Shown: positions 52,693 through 62,208 of the stretch, piece after piece
Layout: each line of letters begins with the position of its first letter
Position numbering within the stretch: the first letter of the stretch is position 1
Assembly: GCA_019115605.1 (NCBI GenBank)
Contig: DXDG01000018.1
Span: 97,105 to 161,104 of the forward strand
Direction of reading: 5' to 3'
From: Candidatus Alistipes faecigallinarum
GTDB lineage: Bacteria; Bacteroidota; Bacteroidia; Bacteroidales; Rikenellaceae
Length of the DNA: 64,000 nucleotides
Translations under genes and position numbers: made by a program
Notes under the pieces: generated by a model
Seen by the model: only the letters and a program-made list of their open reading frames with translations
Database searches by the model: none
Told to the model about the DNA's origin: nothing

Positions 52693-53307
52693 ATGAAACG
52701 GATAAACGTGATGGTCTGCATGGCGCTCCTGCTGGGAGGCCTGTGCAACGTGTCGGCTGCCGACCGTGCCGGGGAGATTCTCGGCCGTGTTGCCGACGGA
52801 TTCCGCGCGATGAAGCGCTATACGGTGCGTTTTGAGGTCGTGGCCGACGACTACCGCACGGCGGGCGGCTATGCCGTCAGCGACGGAAACTACCGCCTCT
52901 ATCTGGGCGACGATGCCGAGGTCTTCTCCGACGGGAAGGTCCGCTACGAGGTGGACCACCACCGCGGAGAGGTTACGATCACCGAGGTGAACCGTTCGAG
53001 CCGCAATATCCTGGACAATCCCGTCCGGGCCTTCGACTTTCTCGACAGCGAATATGCCTTTGCGCTGGAGTGGGAGCGCGACGGAAAGGCCTCCGTCCGG
53101 CTAACCCCGACCGGTGAGAGCAATGCCGCAGCCGGCGTGGTGACGCTCGTGGTCGATACCGCCTCGATGCGCCCCCTGTCGCTGGCCTACGACTACGACG
53201 GCGAACGGGTCGGGATCTCCATTGTGGCGATCGAACCGAATGCCGACAGCTTCCGGGCCTTCGACCGCAAGGCCTGCGAGGGCTACGAGTTCATCGACTT
53301 CCGGTAG
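52693..53307 (+). CDS. outer-membrane lipoprotein carrier LolA-like
   Basis: 204 residues with a signal peptide (MKRINVMVCMALLLGGLCNV). The LolA fold is supported by YTVRFEVVADDYRTAGGYAV, GDDAEVFSDGKVRYEVDHHRGEV and the terminal VGISIVAIEPN with EGYEFIDFR. LolA ferries lipoproteins across the periplasm. An upstream Met at 52681 is a possible start. Its position after ftsK is conserved in Bacteroidetes, but the sequence is diverged. Confidence 0.8.
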   Translation: MKRINVMVCMALLLGGLCNVSAADRAGEILGRVADGFRAMKRYTVRFEVVADDYRTAGGYAVSDGNYRLYLGDDAEVFSDGKVRYEVDHHRGEVTITEVNRSSRNILDNPVRAFDFLDSEYAFALEWERDGKASVRLTPTGESNAAAGVVTLVVDTASMRPLSLAYDYDGERVGISIVAIEPNADSFRAFDRKACEGYEFIDFR

Positions 53308-53369
53308 GTGCCGCGGCACGGCCGGCATCCATCTCCGAAGTCGTGGCGCGGCTTCTGCGTGCGCGTTTT

Positions 53370-53399
53370 ATTCCCGACCCTGTGTCGGGAATTTTTTTT
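53370..53399 (+). terminator. intrinsic terminator after lolA
   Basis: A 9-bp perfect stem (ATTCCCGAC with its complement), a five-base loop and a T-run. Confidence 0.85.
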
Positions 53400-53485
53400 G
53401 AGGCCGTCAGATCGCCGGAAAAGGGCCGAAAATGGCCGCCTTGTCGGAAAATATCGCGCGCGGGCGTGTAATTTTCTCCGGCAAA

Positions 53486-53517
53486 GTTGGTCAGATCGCA
53501 AGAAATTACTATTTTTG
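53486..53517 (+). promoter_or_regulatory. promoter of gyrA
   Basis: TATTTTTG at 53510-53517 with a GTTG -33 candidate at 53486-53489 (20-nt spacer), 72 bases upstream of the ATG. Confidence 0.6.
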
Positions 53518-53589
53518 TTCGTTATTCGCAGGGTCGCAAGGACCTGCGCTGTCAACGGACACAGGTTTTACAGAAGAGATAAGAGATAG

Positions 53590-56142
53590 ATGCTAACAGA
53601 AGAAGAAAAGAATGCCGGTTTGGTGGGGCGGATCATCCCCATCAATATCGAAGAGCAGATGAAGTCGGCCTACATCGACTACTCGATGTCGGTGATCGTG
53701 TCGCGCGCCCTGCCCGACGTGCGGGACGGCCTGAAACCCGTACACCGACGCATCCTCTACGATATGAGCGCCGAGCTCAACCTCTACTCGGACAAACCCA
53801 CCCGTAAGTCGGCCCGTATCGTCGGCGACGTGCTCGGTAAGTTCCACCCCCACGGCGACTTGTCGGTCTACGACGCCATGGTCCGCCTGGCCCAGGAGTG
53901 GTCGATGCGCTACCCGCTCGTGGACGGACAGGGTAACTTTGGATCGATGGACGGCGACTCGCCGGCCGCCATGCGTTATACCGAGGCCCGCATGAAGAAG
54001 ATCACCGACGAGGTGATGGCCGACATCGACAAGGAGACGGTCGACTGGACACTCAACTTCGACGATACGATTCCCGAACCGACGGTGCTGCCGACGAAGA
54101 TTCCGCTGCTGATCGTCAACGGTGCGAGCGGTATCGCCGTGGGTATGGCGACGAACATGGCTCCGCACAACCTCTCGGAGGTCGTGGATGCCTGCTGCGC
54201 CTATGTCGACAATCCCGAGATCACGGGAGAGGAGCTGCTGCAATACGTCAAGGGTCCCGACTTCCCGACCGGCGGCATCATCTACGGTTACGAAGGGGTC
54301 AAGGAGGCGATGCTCACGGGCCGCGGCCGCGTGGTCATGCGCGCCAAGACCGAAATCGAGCATACCCCCTCGGGCCGCGAGTGCATCGTGATCACCGAGA
54401 TCCCCTACATGATCAACAAGGCCGAGATGATCAAGAAGATCGCCGACATGATCAACGACAAGAAGATCGACGGCATCTCCTACATCAACGACGAGTCGGA
54501 CCGCAACGGCCTTCGCATCATCATCATCCTCAAACACGACGCCGTGGCGAGCGTAGTGCTCAACACGCTGTTCAAGAATACGCCGCTGCAGACCTCGTTT
54601 GCCGTGAACAACATCGCGCTGGTGAACGGTCGTCCGCAGCTGCTTACGATGCGCGACCTGATCCGCCACTTCATTGACCACCGCCACGACGTGGTCGTCT
54701 GCCGCACGCGCTTCGACAAGCGCAAGGCCGAGGAGCGGCTGCACATTGTCAAGGGTCTGCTGATCGCCCAGGACAACATCGACGAGATCGTGCGGATCAT
54801 CCGCTCGTCGAAGACCCCCGACGAGGCCAAGCAGACGATGATGGAGCGCTTCGAGCTGGATGACATCCAGGCTTCGGCGATCATCGAGATGCGTCTGCGC
54901 GCCCTGACGGGCCTCGAGCACGGCAAGCTCGTTGCCGAGAGCGACGAGCTGATGGCTCTCATCGCCCACCTCACGGAGGTGCTGGCCAACGTGGCCATGC
55001 AGATGCAGATCGTCAAGGACGAGCTGTTGGAGATCAAGGAGAAGTACGGCGACGAGCGCCGCTCGCAGATCGTCTACGCTTCGGAGGAGTTCAATCCCGA
55101 GGATTTCTACGCCGACGACGACATGGTCATCACCATCTCGCACATGGGCTACATCAAGCGCACGCCGCTGGCCGAATACCGCACGCAGCATCGCGGCGGA
55201 GTGGGTGCCAAGGGCAGCGCCACGCGCGACGAGGACTTCATCGAACACATCTACGTCGCCTCGATGCACAACACGATGCTCTTCTTCACGGAGAAGGGCC
55301 GCTGCTACTGGCTCAAGGTCTACGAGATTCCCGAGGGTACGCGTTCGTCGAAGGGCCGCGCCATTCAGAATGTCATTCAGATCGAACCCGACGACAAGGT
55401 CCGCGCCTACATCAACGTCAAGCGGCTCGATGATGCCGAGTATGTGAACAGCAACTTCATCATCATGTGCACGAAGGACGGTACGATCAAGAAGACGAAG
55501 CTCGAGGCCTATTCGCGTCCGCGTCAGAACGGTGTCAATGCCATCGTGATCCGCGAGGGCGACCAGCTTCTCGAGGCCAAGCTCACGAGCGGCGAGGCCG
55601 AGGTGATGATCGCGGCCCGCGAAGGCAAGGCGATCCGTTTCAACGAGAATACGGTCCGCCCGATCGGACGTGTCGGCGCCGGCGTGCGCGGCATCTCGCT
55701 CGAAGAGGGCGACGAGGTGGTCGGCATGATCTGCGTGGAGCCCGATTCGAAGCAGGACGTGCTGGTATTGAGCGAGAACGGCTACGGCAAGCGTACCGAT
55801 CTGGACGAATACCGCATCACGAACCGCGGCGGCAAGGGCGTCAAGACCATCAACATTACCGAAAAGACAGGCAAACTCATATCGATCCAGGCCGTTACGG
55901 ACGAGAACGACCTGATGATCATCAACCGTTCGGGACTTACCATCCGCACGGCCGTGTCGCAGATCCGTCTTGCGGGTCGCGCCACGCAGGGCGTGCGTAT
56001 CATCAACCTCCGCGAGGGAGACGCCATCGCTTCGGTGATGGCCGTGCCGGCAGCCGGCGCTGATGAAGAGGTCGGAACCGCGGAGCAGTCGTGTGACGGA
56101 AGCTCCACTTCCACCGCACCGGAAGCTCCTGCGGAGCAATAG
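53590..56142 (+). CDS. gyrA: DNA gyrase subunit A
   Basis: 850 residues. Winged-helix core with the active-site Tyr130 ([10 protein letters not shown]) and the [18 protein letters not shown]; beta-pinwheel domain (about 500-810) with the GyrA-box-like RNRGGKGVK variant ([12 protein letters not shown]). Gyrase introduces negative supercoils. Leu91 (codon TTG at 53860-53862) corresponds to E. coli Ser83; Asp95 (Asp87) is intact. gyrB is not in the window. Monocistronic or with the TPR gene. Confidence 0.95.
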   Translation: MLTEEEKNAGLVGRIIPINIEEQMKSAYIDYSMSVIVSRALPDVRDGLKPVHRRILYDMSAELNLYSDKPTRKSARIVGDVLGKFHPHGDLSVYDAMVRLAQEWSMRYPLVDGQGNFGSMDGDSPAAMRYTEARMKKITDEVMADIDKETVDWTLNFDDTIPEPTVLPTKIPLLIVNGASGIAVGMATNMAPHNLSEVVDACCAYVDNPEITGEELLQYVKGPDFPTGGIIYGYEGVKEAMLTGRGRVVMRAKTEIEHTPSGRECIVITEIPYMINKAEMIKKIADMINDKKIDGISYINDESDRNGLRIIIILKHDAVASVVLNTLFKNTPLQTSFAVNNIALVNGRPQLLTMRDLIRHFIDHRHDVVVCRTRFDKRKAEERLHIVKGLLIAQDNIDEIVRIIRSSKTPDEAKQTMMERFELDDIQASAIIEMRLRALTGLEHGKLVAESDELMALIAHLTEVLANVAMQMQIVKDELLEIKEKYGDERRSQIVYASEEFNPEDFYADDDMVITISHMGYIKRTPLAEYRTQHRGGVGAKGSATRDEDFIEHIYVASMHNTMLFFTEKGRCYWLKVYEIPEGTRSSKGRAIQNVIQIEPDDKVRAYINVKRLDDAEYVNSNFIIMCTKDGTIKKTKLEAYSRPRQNGVNAIVIREGDQLLEAKLTSGEAEVMIAAREGKAIRFNENTVRPIGRVGAGVRGISLEEGDEVVGMICVEPDSKQDVLVLSENGYGKRTDLDEYRITNRGGKGVKTINITEKTGKLISIQAVTDENDLMIINRSGLTIRTAVSQIRLAGRATQGVRIINLREGDAIASVMAVPAAGADEEVGTAEQSCDGSSTSTAPEAPAEQ

Positions 56143-56223
56143 CGCCGCAAGGCGTGCGTGACGCGGGTTTCCGCGGTACGCCGGACAAGCGAAACGAAAC
56201 TTTAAACTAAATTTCGATTGGTT

Positions 56224-57576
56224 ATGAAAAAGACAATTTTGGCGGCTCTGGCCGCGATGCTTCTGGCTGTTCCGGCGGTTCAGGCCCAGAAGGTGAACAA
56301 GGAGGCGCTCCTGTCGAAGATTGAAAAGAGCGACGAAGCCGTTGCCGATGCCAAGAAGGGGGCGAAGGCCGCTACGTGGATTGCCCGCGGCAAGGCCTAC
56401 TACGATGCCGCCGTGGCTCCTACGAAGAGCCTCTTTGCCGGCCTCGACGGAGCGATGCTCAAACTGGCCGACGGCGATCCCGAATCCGTAGGCAAGGAGA
56501 CGGTGAACGGTACGGAGTATGAAGCCTGGGTATATCCCTTCTATACGGCCTACATGGAGGGCGGCAAGGTGAAGACCTGGAAGCAGAGTCAGGTGGTTTA
56601 CGACGGTGCGATCGCAAAGGCGCTCGAATCCTACGAGAAGGCCTATGAGCTCGATCCCAAGAGCGCCTCGAAGGTAAAGGAGGGTCTCCAGCAGATCAGC
56701 GACTTCTGCTCGCAGGTCGGCAATGCCGGTCTGGATACGGGTGCTTTCGTGGAGGCGGCCGATTCCTACATCATGGCTTTCAGGGCCCAGTCGTGCCCTG
56801 CCTATGAGGGAAAACCCGATCCCGCACTGCTTTACTATGCCGGTTATCTGCGCACGGTGGACGGCGCTACCAACCCCGAGTCGTTCGTGCTGGGCGGTGA
56901 GTATCTCTCCAAGGCGATCGACATGGGTTATGCCGATGAGGATGGCAACATCTACTACTACCTCTTCCACTGCTATTACGGCCAGAAGGACAAGGACCGC
57001 TCGTTCCTGGAGAAGGCCAAGCAGATGCTGCTTTCGGGTGTCGAGAAGTTCCCGAAGAACGACCGCATCATCGACGGTCTGGTGCAGCTCTACACCACAC
57101 CCGATGACAAGGTGGGTGATCCGGCCGATCTGATCGATCTGATCGACAAGGCCATCGAGGCCAATCCTTCGAGCGTGGATCTGTGGTTCGGCCGCGGCCG
57201 TATCTTCTATGCGCTGAAGGACTACGACCAGAGCATCGAGTCGTTCAAGAAGGTCGTGGAGCTCATGCCCGAACTCTTCGAGGGCAACTACTACCTGGGT
57301 GTCTTCTACACGATCAAGGGCGACGAGGCCAACAAGGTGATCAACGAAAAGCAGTACAGCAGCCAGGCCGCCTACGACGAGGATCTCAAGGGTGTGAACG
57401 CCATCTACATGGAGGCGGTTCCCTATCTGGAGAAGGCTCTCGAGATCAAGGCAAACGACCCCAGTACGCTGGAGCTTCTCAAGCAGATCTGCTTCCGTCT
57501 GCGCGACGAGGCGGGCATGATGGAGAAGTACAAGAAGTACAACGAACTCTTCCAGCAGGTTCAGGGCCAGGAGTAG
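56224..57576 (+). CDS. secreted TPR-repeat protein
   Basis: 450 residues with a signal peptide (MKKTILAALAAMLLAVPAVQAQ). Residues after about 130 include TPR-like helices such as ALESYEKAYELDPKSASK, SVDLWFGRGRIFYALKDYDQ and VPYLEKALEIKANDPSTLEL. The other parts, for example QVVYDGAIAKALES and FVEAADSYIMAFRAQSCP, look like further degenerate repeats. Periplasmic scaffold, role unknown. An in-frame TTG at 56218 is not used as start because the ATG at 56224 gives a standard signal sequence. Terminator follows 27 nt later. Confidence 0.85.
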   Translation: MKKTILAALAAMLLAVPAVQAQKVNKEALLSKIEKSDEAVADAKKGAKAATWIARGKAYYDAAVAPTKSLFAGLDGAMLKLADGDPESVGKETVNGTEYEAWVYPFYTAYMEGGKVKTWKQSQVVYDGAIAKALESYEKAYELDPKSASKVKEGLQQISDFCSQVGNAGLDTGAFVEAADSYIMAFRAQSCPAYEGKPDPALLYYAGYLRTVDGATNPESFVLGGEYLSKAIDMGYADEDGNIYYYLFHCYYGQKDKDRSFLEKAKQMLLSGVEKFPKNDRIIDGLVQLYTTPDDKVGDPADLIDLIDKAIEANPSSVDLWFGRGRIFYALKDYDQSIESFKKVVELMPELFEGNYYLGVFYTIKGDEANKVINEKQYSSQAAYDEDLKGVNAIYMEAVPYLEKALEIKANDPSTLELLKQICFRLRDEAGMMEKYKKYNELFQQVQGQE

Positions 57577-57603
57577 CTCCGCAGCCGAATCCGTAGAAAA
57601 ATT

Positions 57604-57636
57604 CCCGGAGGTGCAAAACCTCCGGGGATTTTTTTG
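57604..57636 (+). terminator. intrinsic terminator after the TPR gene
   Basis: A 9-bp perfect stem (CCCGGAGGT with its complement), a GCAAA loop and a T-run. Confidence 0.87.
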
Positions 57637-57738
57637 CGGGTATCTCTCCGATAATCGGCCGTATGCCGGTTGGCCGCAATCCGGCGGGTTACGGACTCTT
57701 CCTCCTTCCGGCCTGGATCCTCCCGTCTCTGCGCCGTT

Positions 57739-59058
57739 CTATGTGCGGGCCTTTTCGTGGATGGCGCGCAGCCGCCCGGTCATGAAGTACTGCAGCACGC
57801 CGCGCAGGAACATGTAGAGCGTGAAGGCAAGCCACAGGGCGTTGTTGCCGATCACGGGATGCAGGGCGTAGTAGATGCCGAAGTAGGCCGCCGTGGCCAG
57901 GAACATCGAGTTGCGCATGACGCGTGTTTCGGTGGCTCCGACCATGATGCCGTCCATGATGAAGGGCATGGCCGAGGCGATCGGGATGATGATGATCCAG
58001 ATGATGTATTGTCCGGCCGTCTCGATCAGTGCGGCGGCGTTGGTTGCCGTGGAGCTGATGAACAGCCCGACCAGATCGCGCCACCAGATGATGTAGATAA
58101 CGACGAAAGCGGCCGATACCGCTGTTCCCCAGGCGATACATCCCTTCAGACAGCGGCGCAGCGAACCTTCGTCGCGGGCGCCGATGAAGCGGCCCGTGAG
58201 CGCTTCGGCGGCATAGGCGAAGCCGTCGTTCATGTAGGAGAACATCGTGAAGAGTTCGAGCAGCAGGGCATTTACGGCCAGCAGCTCCTGGTTGCCCAGA
58301 CGGGCCGAGGAGCCCGTGAAGAAGGTGTAGACCGCCACGATGCAGAACGTGCGGAGGATGATGTCGCGGTTGATGATGAAGTAGGTCTTCAGCGGGCGCA
58401 GGTCGAGCACCTCGGACCAGTCGATCTGTCGGATGATATGGCGGTATTTCGCGACGAGCAGCACCGAGGCGAGCAGCACGCCGGTCCATTGGGCGATGAC
58501 CGAGGCGTAGGCGATGCCCACGATGCCCATGTCCAGACCGAAGGCGAACCAGAGGCTGCAGAGCGTGTGGAGGACATTCACGGTGATGGCCGTGCACATC
58601 GGGAACAGGGCGTTCTGCATGCCCGTATACCAGCCGTTGAATCCGAAGAGCATGATTCCCGCCGGTACGGCCCAGATGCGGGCGTAGAAGTATTCGCGGG
58701 TCATTTCGCCGCCGTGCATGGCCCAGAGCGCCATCTCGCCGACGGGGTATTGCAGCAGCACCATGAGCAGTCCCATGGCGCCGGCAGCTGCCAGGGCGCG
58801 CGCCAGCATGTTGGCGCACTCGCGGAAGTTCCCGGCACCGAAGGCCTGGGCCGTGAGGCCGCTCGTGCCCATGCGCACGAACGAGCAGTTCCAGTAGATG
58901 AAGTTGAAGATCGAAACTCCGATGGCCAGCGCACCGATTGCTGCCGCCGAGTCGTCGCCCCAGTGCCCGGCGATGGCCGTCGAGACGATACCCATGAGCG
59001 GCACGGTGATGTTCGAGACGATATTCGGGAGCGCGATGCGCAGTATTTCGCGGTTCAT
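57739..59058 (-). CDS. MATE-family efflux transporter (DinF-like)
   Basis: 439 residues with twelve membrane helices in two MATE repeats. Repeat landmarks are MNREILRIALPNIVSNITVP, FVRMGTSGLTAQAFGAGN, FNGWYTGMQNALFPM and, in the second half, GRFIGARDEGSLRRCL. These exporters use Na+ or H+ gradients to pump cationic compounds or lipids. The Met at 59058 was taken; one two codons earlier is equivalent. A TATCTTTG element lies 15 bases upstream. No operon partner. Confidence 0.92.
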   Translation of the reverse strand: MNREILRIALPNIVSNITVPLMGIVSTAIAGHWGDDSAAAIGALAIGVSIFNFIYWNCSFVRMGTSGLTAQAFGAGNFRECANMLARALAAAGAMGLLMVLLQYPVGEMALWAMHGGEMTREYFYARIWAVPAGIMLFGFNGWYTGMQNALFPMCTAITVNVLHTLCSLWFAFGLDMGIVGIAYASVIAQWTGVLLASVLLVAKYRHIIRQIDWSEVLDLRPLKTYFIINRDIILRTFCIVAVYTFFTGSSARLGNQELLAVNALLLELFTMFSYMNDGFAYAAEALTGRFIGARDEGSLRRCLKGCIAWGTAVSAAFVVIYIIWWRDLVGLFISSTATNAAALIETAGQYIIWIIIIPIASAMPFIMDGIMVGATETRVMRNSMFLATAAYFGIYYALHPVIGNNALWLAFTLYMFLRGVLQYFMTGRLRAIHEKART

Positions 59059-59073
59059 GTTCATATGCGGATG

Positions 59074-59081
59074 CAAAGATA
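59074..59081 (-). promoter_or_regulatory. -7 element TATCTTTG, MATE gene
   Basis: Perfect TAnnTTTG on the minus strand, 15 bases upstream of the ATG. Confidence 0.6.
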
Positions 59082-59165
59082 AGGCAAAAGAGCCGATATT
59101 CCGGTTGTGTGGGGCTTTTATCTGCAAATCAGGCATACGATGTGTGTCAATCCGGAAAAATGGAT

Positions 59166-59173
59166 TACCTTTG
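59166..59173 (+). promoter_or_regulatory. -7 element TACCTTTG, rluB
   Basis: Perfect TAnnTTTG. The transcript would have a leader of about 110 bases before the ATG at 59289. Confidence 0.55.
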
Positions 59174-59288
59174 CCGACGAAAAACCGAACGGTCCGGGAC
59201 AGGGAGGCTTCGGAGGTGCAGGTGATCCCCGCGATCCGCACCGGGCAAGCGGCTTCCGGCCGAAGGTTTCAACTAATCGACAGAAAAG

Positions 59289-60614
59289 ATGAAAGATCAG
59301 AACAACGACTCGACCTCCGTACTGGCGCGTTTCGGACGCGACAAGCGCACCCGTACGGTGAAGGCTACGGCGGAGCGTGTCGAGCGTCGCCCGCGTTCGC
59401 AGCGTGATGCTGCCGACTCGGAGCAGCCCCGTTCCGAAGGGTACCGACCGAAAAGGTCCTCCTACAACCCCCATTTTACGGCGGACAACCGCCCGAAGTT
59501 CGAACATGCGGAGCATCCGGAGCATCCGGAGCGGACACGTTACGGCTACTACGACGAGGAGCGTCCCCGCACCTCGGGGGAACGGGAATTCCGTCCGCGC
59601 ACGTCGCACAAACCCGATGAGCGTTTCGGATCGCGCATGCAGGACGAAGAGCGTCCGCGCCGTACCTACGGCGGAAAGACGCACGGTGAGGGCGGCGCCC
59701 CGCGTTCCTACGGCAGCCGCTCCGAAGGGGCAAAACGTCCCTACGGCGAAAAGTCCCGCGGCGGCAAGCCCGCATTCCGCAGCGGATATGGGGAGCACGG
59801 CGCAGGGTCGCGTAACACCAAACCCTATGGCAGAACCTCCGTACGCCGGGACGATTCCCGTCCGGCCTCCTATCCGAAATATGATCCGGCCCGCCAGACG
59901 GGCGCGATCCGTCTGAACCGTTTCCTGGCCCAGTCGGGTATCTGCTCGCGCCGCGAGGCCGACGACTTCATCACGGCCGGCGTGGTCTCGGTAAACGGCA
60001 AGATCGTTACGGAGCTGGGCACGAAGGTGCTTCCGACCGACGAGGTGCGTTTCAACGACAGCCGCGTGCAGGGCGAGAAGAAGGTCTATCTGGTGCTGAA
60101 CAAGCCCAAGGGATACGTTACCTCGCTCGATGATCCGCACGCCGACAAGACGGTGATGGACCTGGTCAAGGGTGCCTGCGAGGAGCGCATCTATCCCGTA
60201 GGACGCCTCGACAAGAACAGCGTCGGACTGCTGCTCTTCACCAACGACGGCGATCTGACCAAGCAGCTCACGCACCCCTCGTACCGCAAGAAGAAGATCT
60301 ACCAGGTGTCGCTCGACAAGCCGCTGACGCGGGCCGACATGGATCGTATTGCCGAGGGCGTAACGCTGGAGGACGGCGAGATCTATGCCGACGAGATCTC
60401 CTACGTCAAGGATAACAAGCAGGAGGTGGGCATCGAGATCCACTCGGGCCGCAACCGCATTGTGCGCCGTATCTTCGAGTCGCTGGGTTATACGGTAACC
60501 AAGCTCGACCGCGTCTACTATGCGGGTCTGACGAAAAAGAACCTCAAGCGGGGCGCCTGGCGCTTCCTGACGCGCGAGGAGGTCGAGCGGCTGAAATCCG
60601 GACAGTACGAATAG
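59289..60614 (+). CDS. rluB: 23S rRNA pseudouridine synthase, RluB-like, with long basic N-terminus
   Basis: 441 residues. The first 205 residues are low-complexity, rich in Arg, Gly, Ser, Tyr and Glu (GYRPKRSSYNPHF, EHAEHPEHPERTRYG, GGAPRSYGSRSEG) and likely disordered. The S4 domain (IRLNRFLAQSGICSRREADDF on, about 207-255) and the catalytic domain with VGRLDKNSVGLLL (Asp308) follow, ending KRGAWRFLTREEVERL. It isomerises uridine in 23S rRNA; the subfamily (RluB, RluE or RluF) is inferred. Confidence 0.9.
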   Translation: MKDQNNDSTSVLARFGRDKRTRTVKATAERVERRPRSQRDAADSEQPRSEGYRPKRSSYNPHFTADNRPKFEHAEHPEHPERTRYGYYDEERPRTSGEREFRPRTSHKPDERFGSRMQDEERPRRTYGGKTHGEGGAPRSYGSRSEGAKRPYGEKSRGGKPAFRSGYGEHGAGSRNTKPYGRTSVRRDDSRPASYPKYDPARQTGAIRLNRFLAQSGICSRREADDFITAGVVSVNGKIVTELGTKVLPTDEVRFNDSRVQGEKKVYLVLNKPKGYVTSLDDPHADKTVMDLVKGACEERIYPVGRLDKNSVGLLLFTNDGDLTKQLTHPSYRKKKIYQVSLDKPLTRADMDRIAEGVTLEDGEIYADEISYVKDNKQEVGIEIHSGRNRIVRRIFESLGYTVTKLDRVYYAGLTKKNLKRGAWRFLTREEVERLKSGQYE

Positions 60615-60640
60615 CGCGCGACAACTGTGGCGCATGAAAG

Positions 60641-60672
60641 AGAGCGGCCCTTCCCGACGGAAGGGCCGCTCT
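60641..60672. terminator. strong terminator between rluB and the clostripain gene
   Basis: A 14-bp perfect stem (AGAGCGGCCCTTCC with its complement) with a CGAC loop and A/T flanks. Confidence 0.88.
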
Positions 60673-60693
60673 TTGTGTCCCGGTGTTGCCGTG

Positions 60694-62208
60694 TCAGTGC
60701 GTGACCCGGTACCAGGCGGTCTGTCGGCAGTCTGTGGCATAGGGCTCTGCGGTCTCGGGTTCGCTCGTGGTCACGCCCGTGTAGTAGTTGATCGGGTTAG
60801 ATAGACCGTTGTAGGCGGAATAGTATTGTGGGGTGTGGTAACGCTGCTCCGTTGGGAAGGCACGGTCCATCTGTGCCATGAAGGCATCGATAATTCCCTG
60901 ATCGCTGCAACTCAATTCGACGAACTGCCCTAGATCGTAGAATAGTTTCGTGTTACCGCCTTTGTAATATTGGAGTTGCGACAGCTCGAAATTCTGCTTT
61001 GCGATACTGCTGACCCTCCGCATCTCGGTGGCCAAGGCATCGAGTTCCGACATTACGGCGAGCGAAATGCAACCTGATTGCACGTTCCCGGGGATGGTGT
61101 CCCAGTCATATTGGTAGAAATACCAGAACTCCCGGCAGATTTCATTCAACTGGGTGCGAAGATCTGCTTTCTCGTCGAAGAGGTGGGGGATGATGCGATC
61201 GTAGGGAAATCCTGCTGCCATGATCTCACAAGGTGATGCCACGACGTAATCTACCGCCGTGCGCAGATCGTAGAGCGTTTCGATACTGGCCATAAAACAA
61301 TCGTCGAAGACCAGGTAGTCGAATCGCATCGGAAGGGATTCAAGAATGGAGGCCAGTTCTGTAATGTTGAGTTCATAGTTCGGATCGCCGAACGAACGGG
61401 TTAGCTTGGCGCCGGGGACAGGCGTCCAGACGTCGGACACCGTGCTGGGTCGTACCGAGCGGGGAAGGGGACCGCTGCTGGCCGGAATCCAGGCCTTGCC
61501 GTGGCAGCCGATGATGAGTCCGTAGCAATTCGCTGGGGCGTATGCCGCCGCATCAGTGAAGACCTGCTGCACATCCTCCGGACATCCAGCATTGAATGTG
61601 TCGTAAGTCGTCAACGGAATACTCTCGCATGTCTCCGTCGAGGGGTCGTAGCGGAGTTCCAGCATCGAAGCTGAAGTGTGTGTGTCTGGCTGCCAGCAGA
61701 CCAGCATGCGTCCGTCGCCCGGGATTCCGGCCGTGACGGCTTTGCGGATCAGTGCGATGTTCTCTTTGTAGAAAGAGAGTAGATTCTGCCCCGGCATATA
61801 GAGCAGTACGGTGCGGCTGGCCGTGATGGGGCGCTGGCTGACCATAATTTCGTAATCTCGCTTGTTGGCGGAGAAATGGATGGTGATGGATCCTAACTGC
61901 CGGCGGCTCTTTTCGACGTTGACCTCCGTGGGGGTGACTGTGACGGTCGTTTCTCCCGCCGGACCGTTGCTTGGCGAGACAGAGAATCCCTTACCACTGT
62001 AAGTCAATCCCCATGCCGCATTCGCCGTGATAGTGAAGGTCGCGTTATCTGTGGCATCGCCTGAGAGGAGGATCTCTTGCGCCGAAATTTGGATCTGTGG
62101 ATCTGGGTCATTCTTGTGGCAGGCCGTGAACAGTACGGCGGCGGCCAGCAGCAGAAGCAGCCTGCGGATTATTTGTAGGTGCGGGGTTTGAGGTTGTTGA
62201 ATTGCCAT
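60694..62208 (-). CDS. BACON-clostripain lipoprotein (C11 cysteine peptidase)
   Basis: 504 residues. The lipobox LLAAAVLFTAC sets Cys30 as lipidated, so it is a surface or periplasmic lipoprotein. A BACON-type domain (about 38-126; TITANAAWGLTYSGKGFSV, GETTVTVTPTEVN) is followed by the C11 peptidase with His236 (IIGCHGKAW) and Cys304 (LVFDDCFMASIE) as the catalytic pair. Clostripain-type enzymes cut after Arg or Lys. GC content is lower than its neighbours (30 of 60 bases in 61261-61320 against 38 of 60 in 62641-62700). Overlaps the DUF4919 gene by 40 nt. Confidence 0.88.
   Translation of the reverse strand: MAIQQPQTPHLQIIRRLLLLLAAAVLFTACHKNDPDPQIQISAQEILLSGDATDNATFTITANAAWGLTYSGKGFSVSPSNGPAGETTVTVTPTEVNVEKSRRQLGSITIHFSANKRDYEIMVSQRPITASRTVLLYMPGQNLLSFYKENIALIRKAVTAGIPGDGRMLVCWQPDTHTSASMLELRYDPSTETCESIPLTTYDTFNAGCPEDVQQVFTDAAAYAPANCYGLIIGCHGKAWIPASSGPLPRSVRPSTVSDVWTPVPGAKLTRSFGDPNYELNITELASILESLPMRFDYLVFDDCFMASIETLYDLRTAVDYVVASPCEIMAAGFPYDRIIPHLFDEKADLRTQLNEICREFWYFYQYDWDTIPGNVQSGCISLAVMSELDALATEMRRVSSIAKQNFELSQLQYYKGGNTKLFYDLGQFVELSCSDQGIIDAFMAQMDRAFPTEQRYHTPQYYSAYNGLSNPINYYTGVTTSEPETAEPYATDCRQTAWYRVTH

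Noticed and set aside
49687..52962. Long minus-strand open frame opposite ftsK
   Set aside because: Same reasoning: antisense shadow of a recognised gene.
53593..56970. Long minus-strand open frame opposite gyrA and the TPR gene
   Set aside because: It is antisense to well-defined genes and is rich in His, Asp and Arg as mirror frames usually are.
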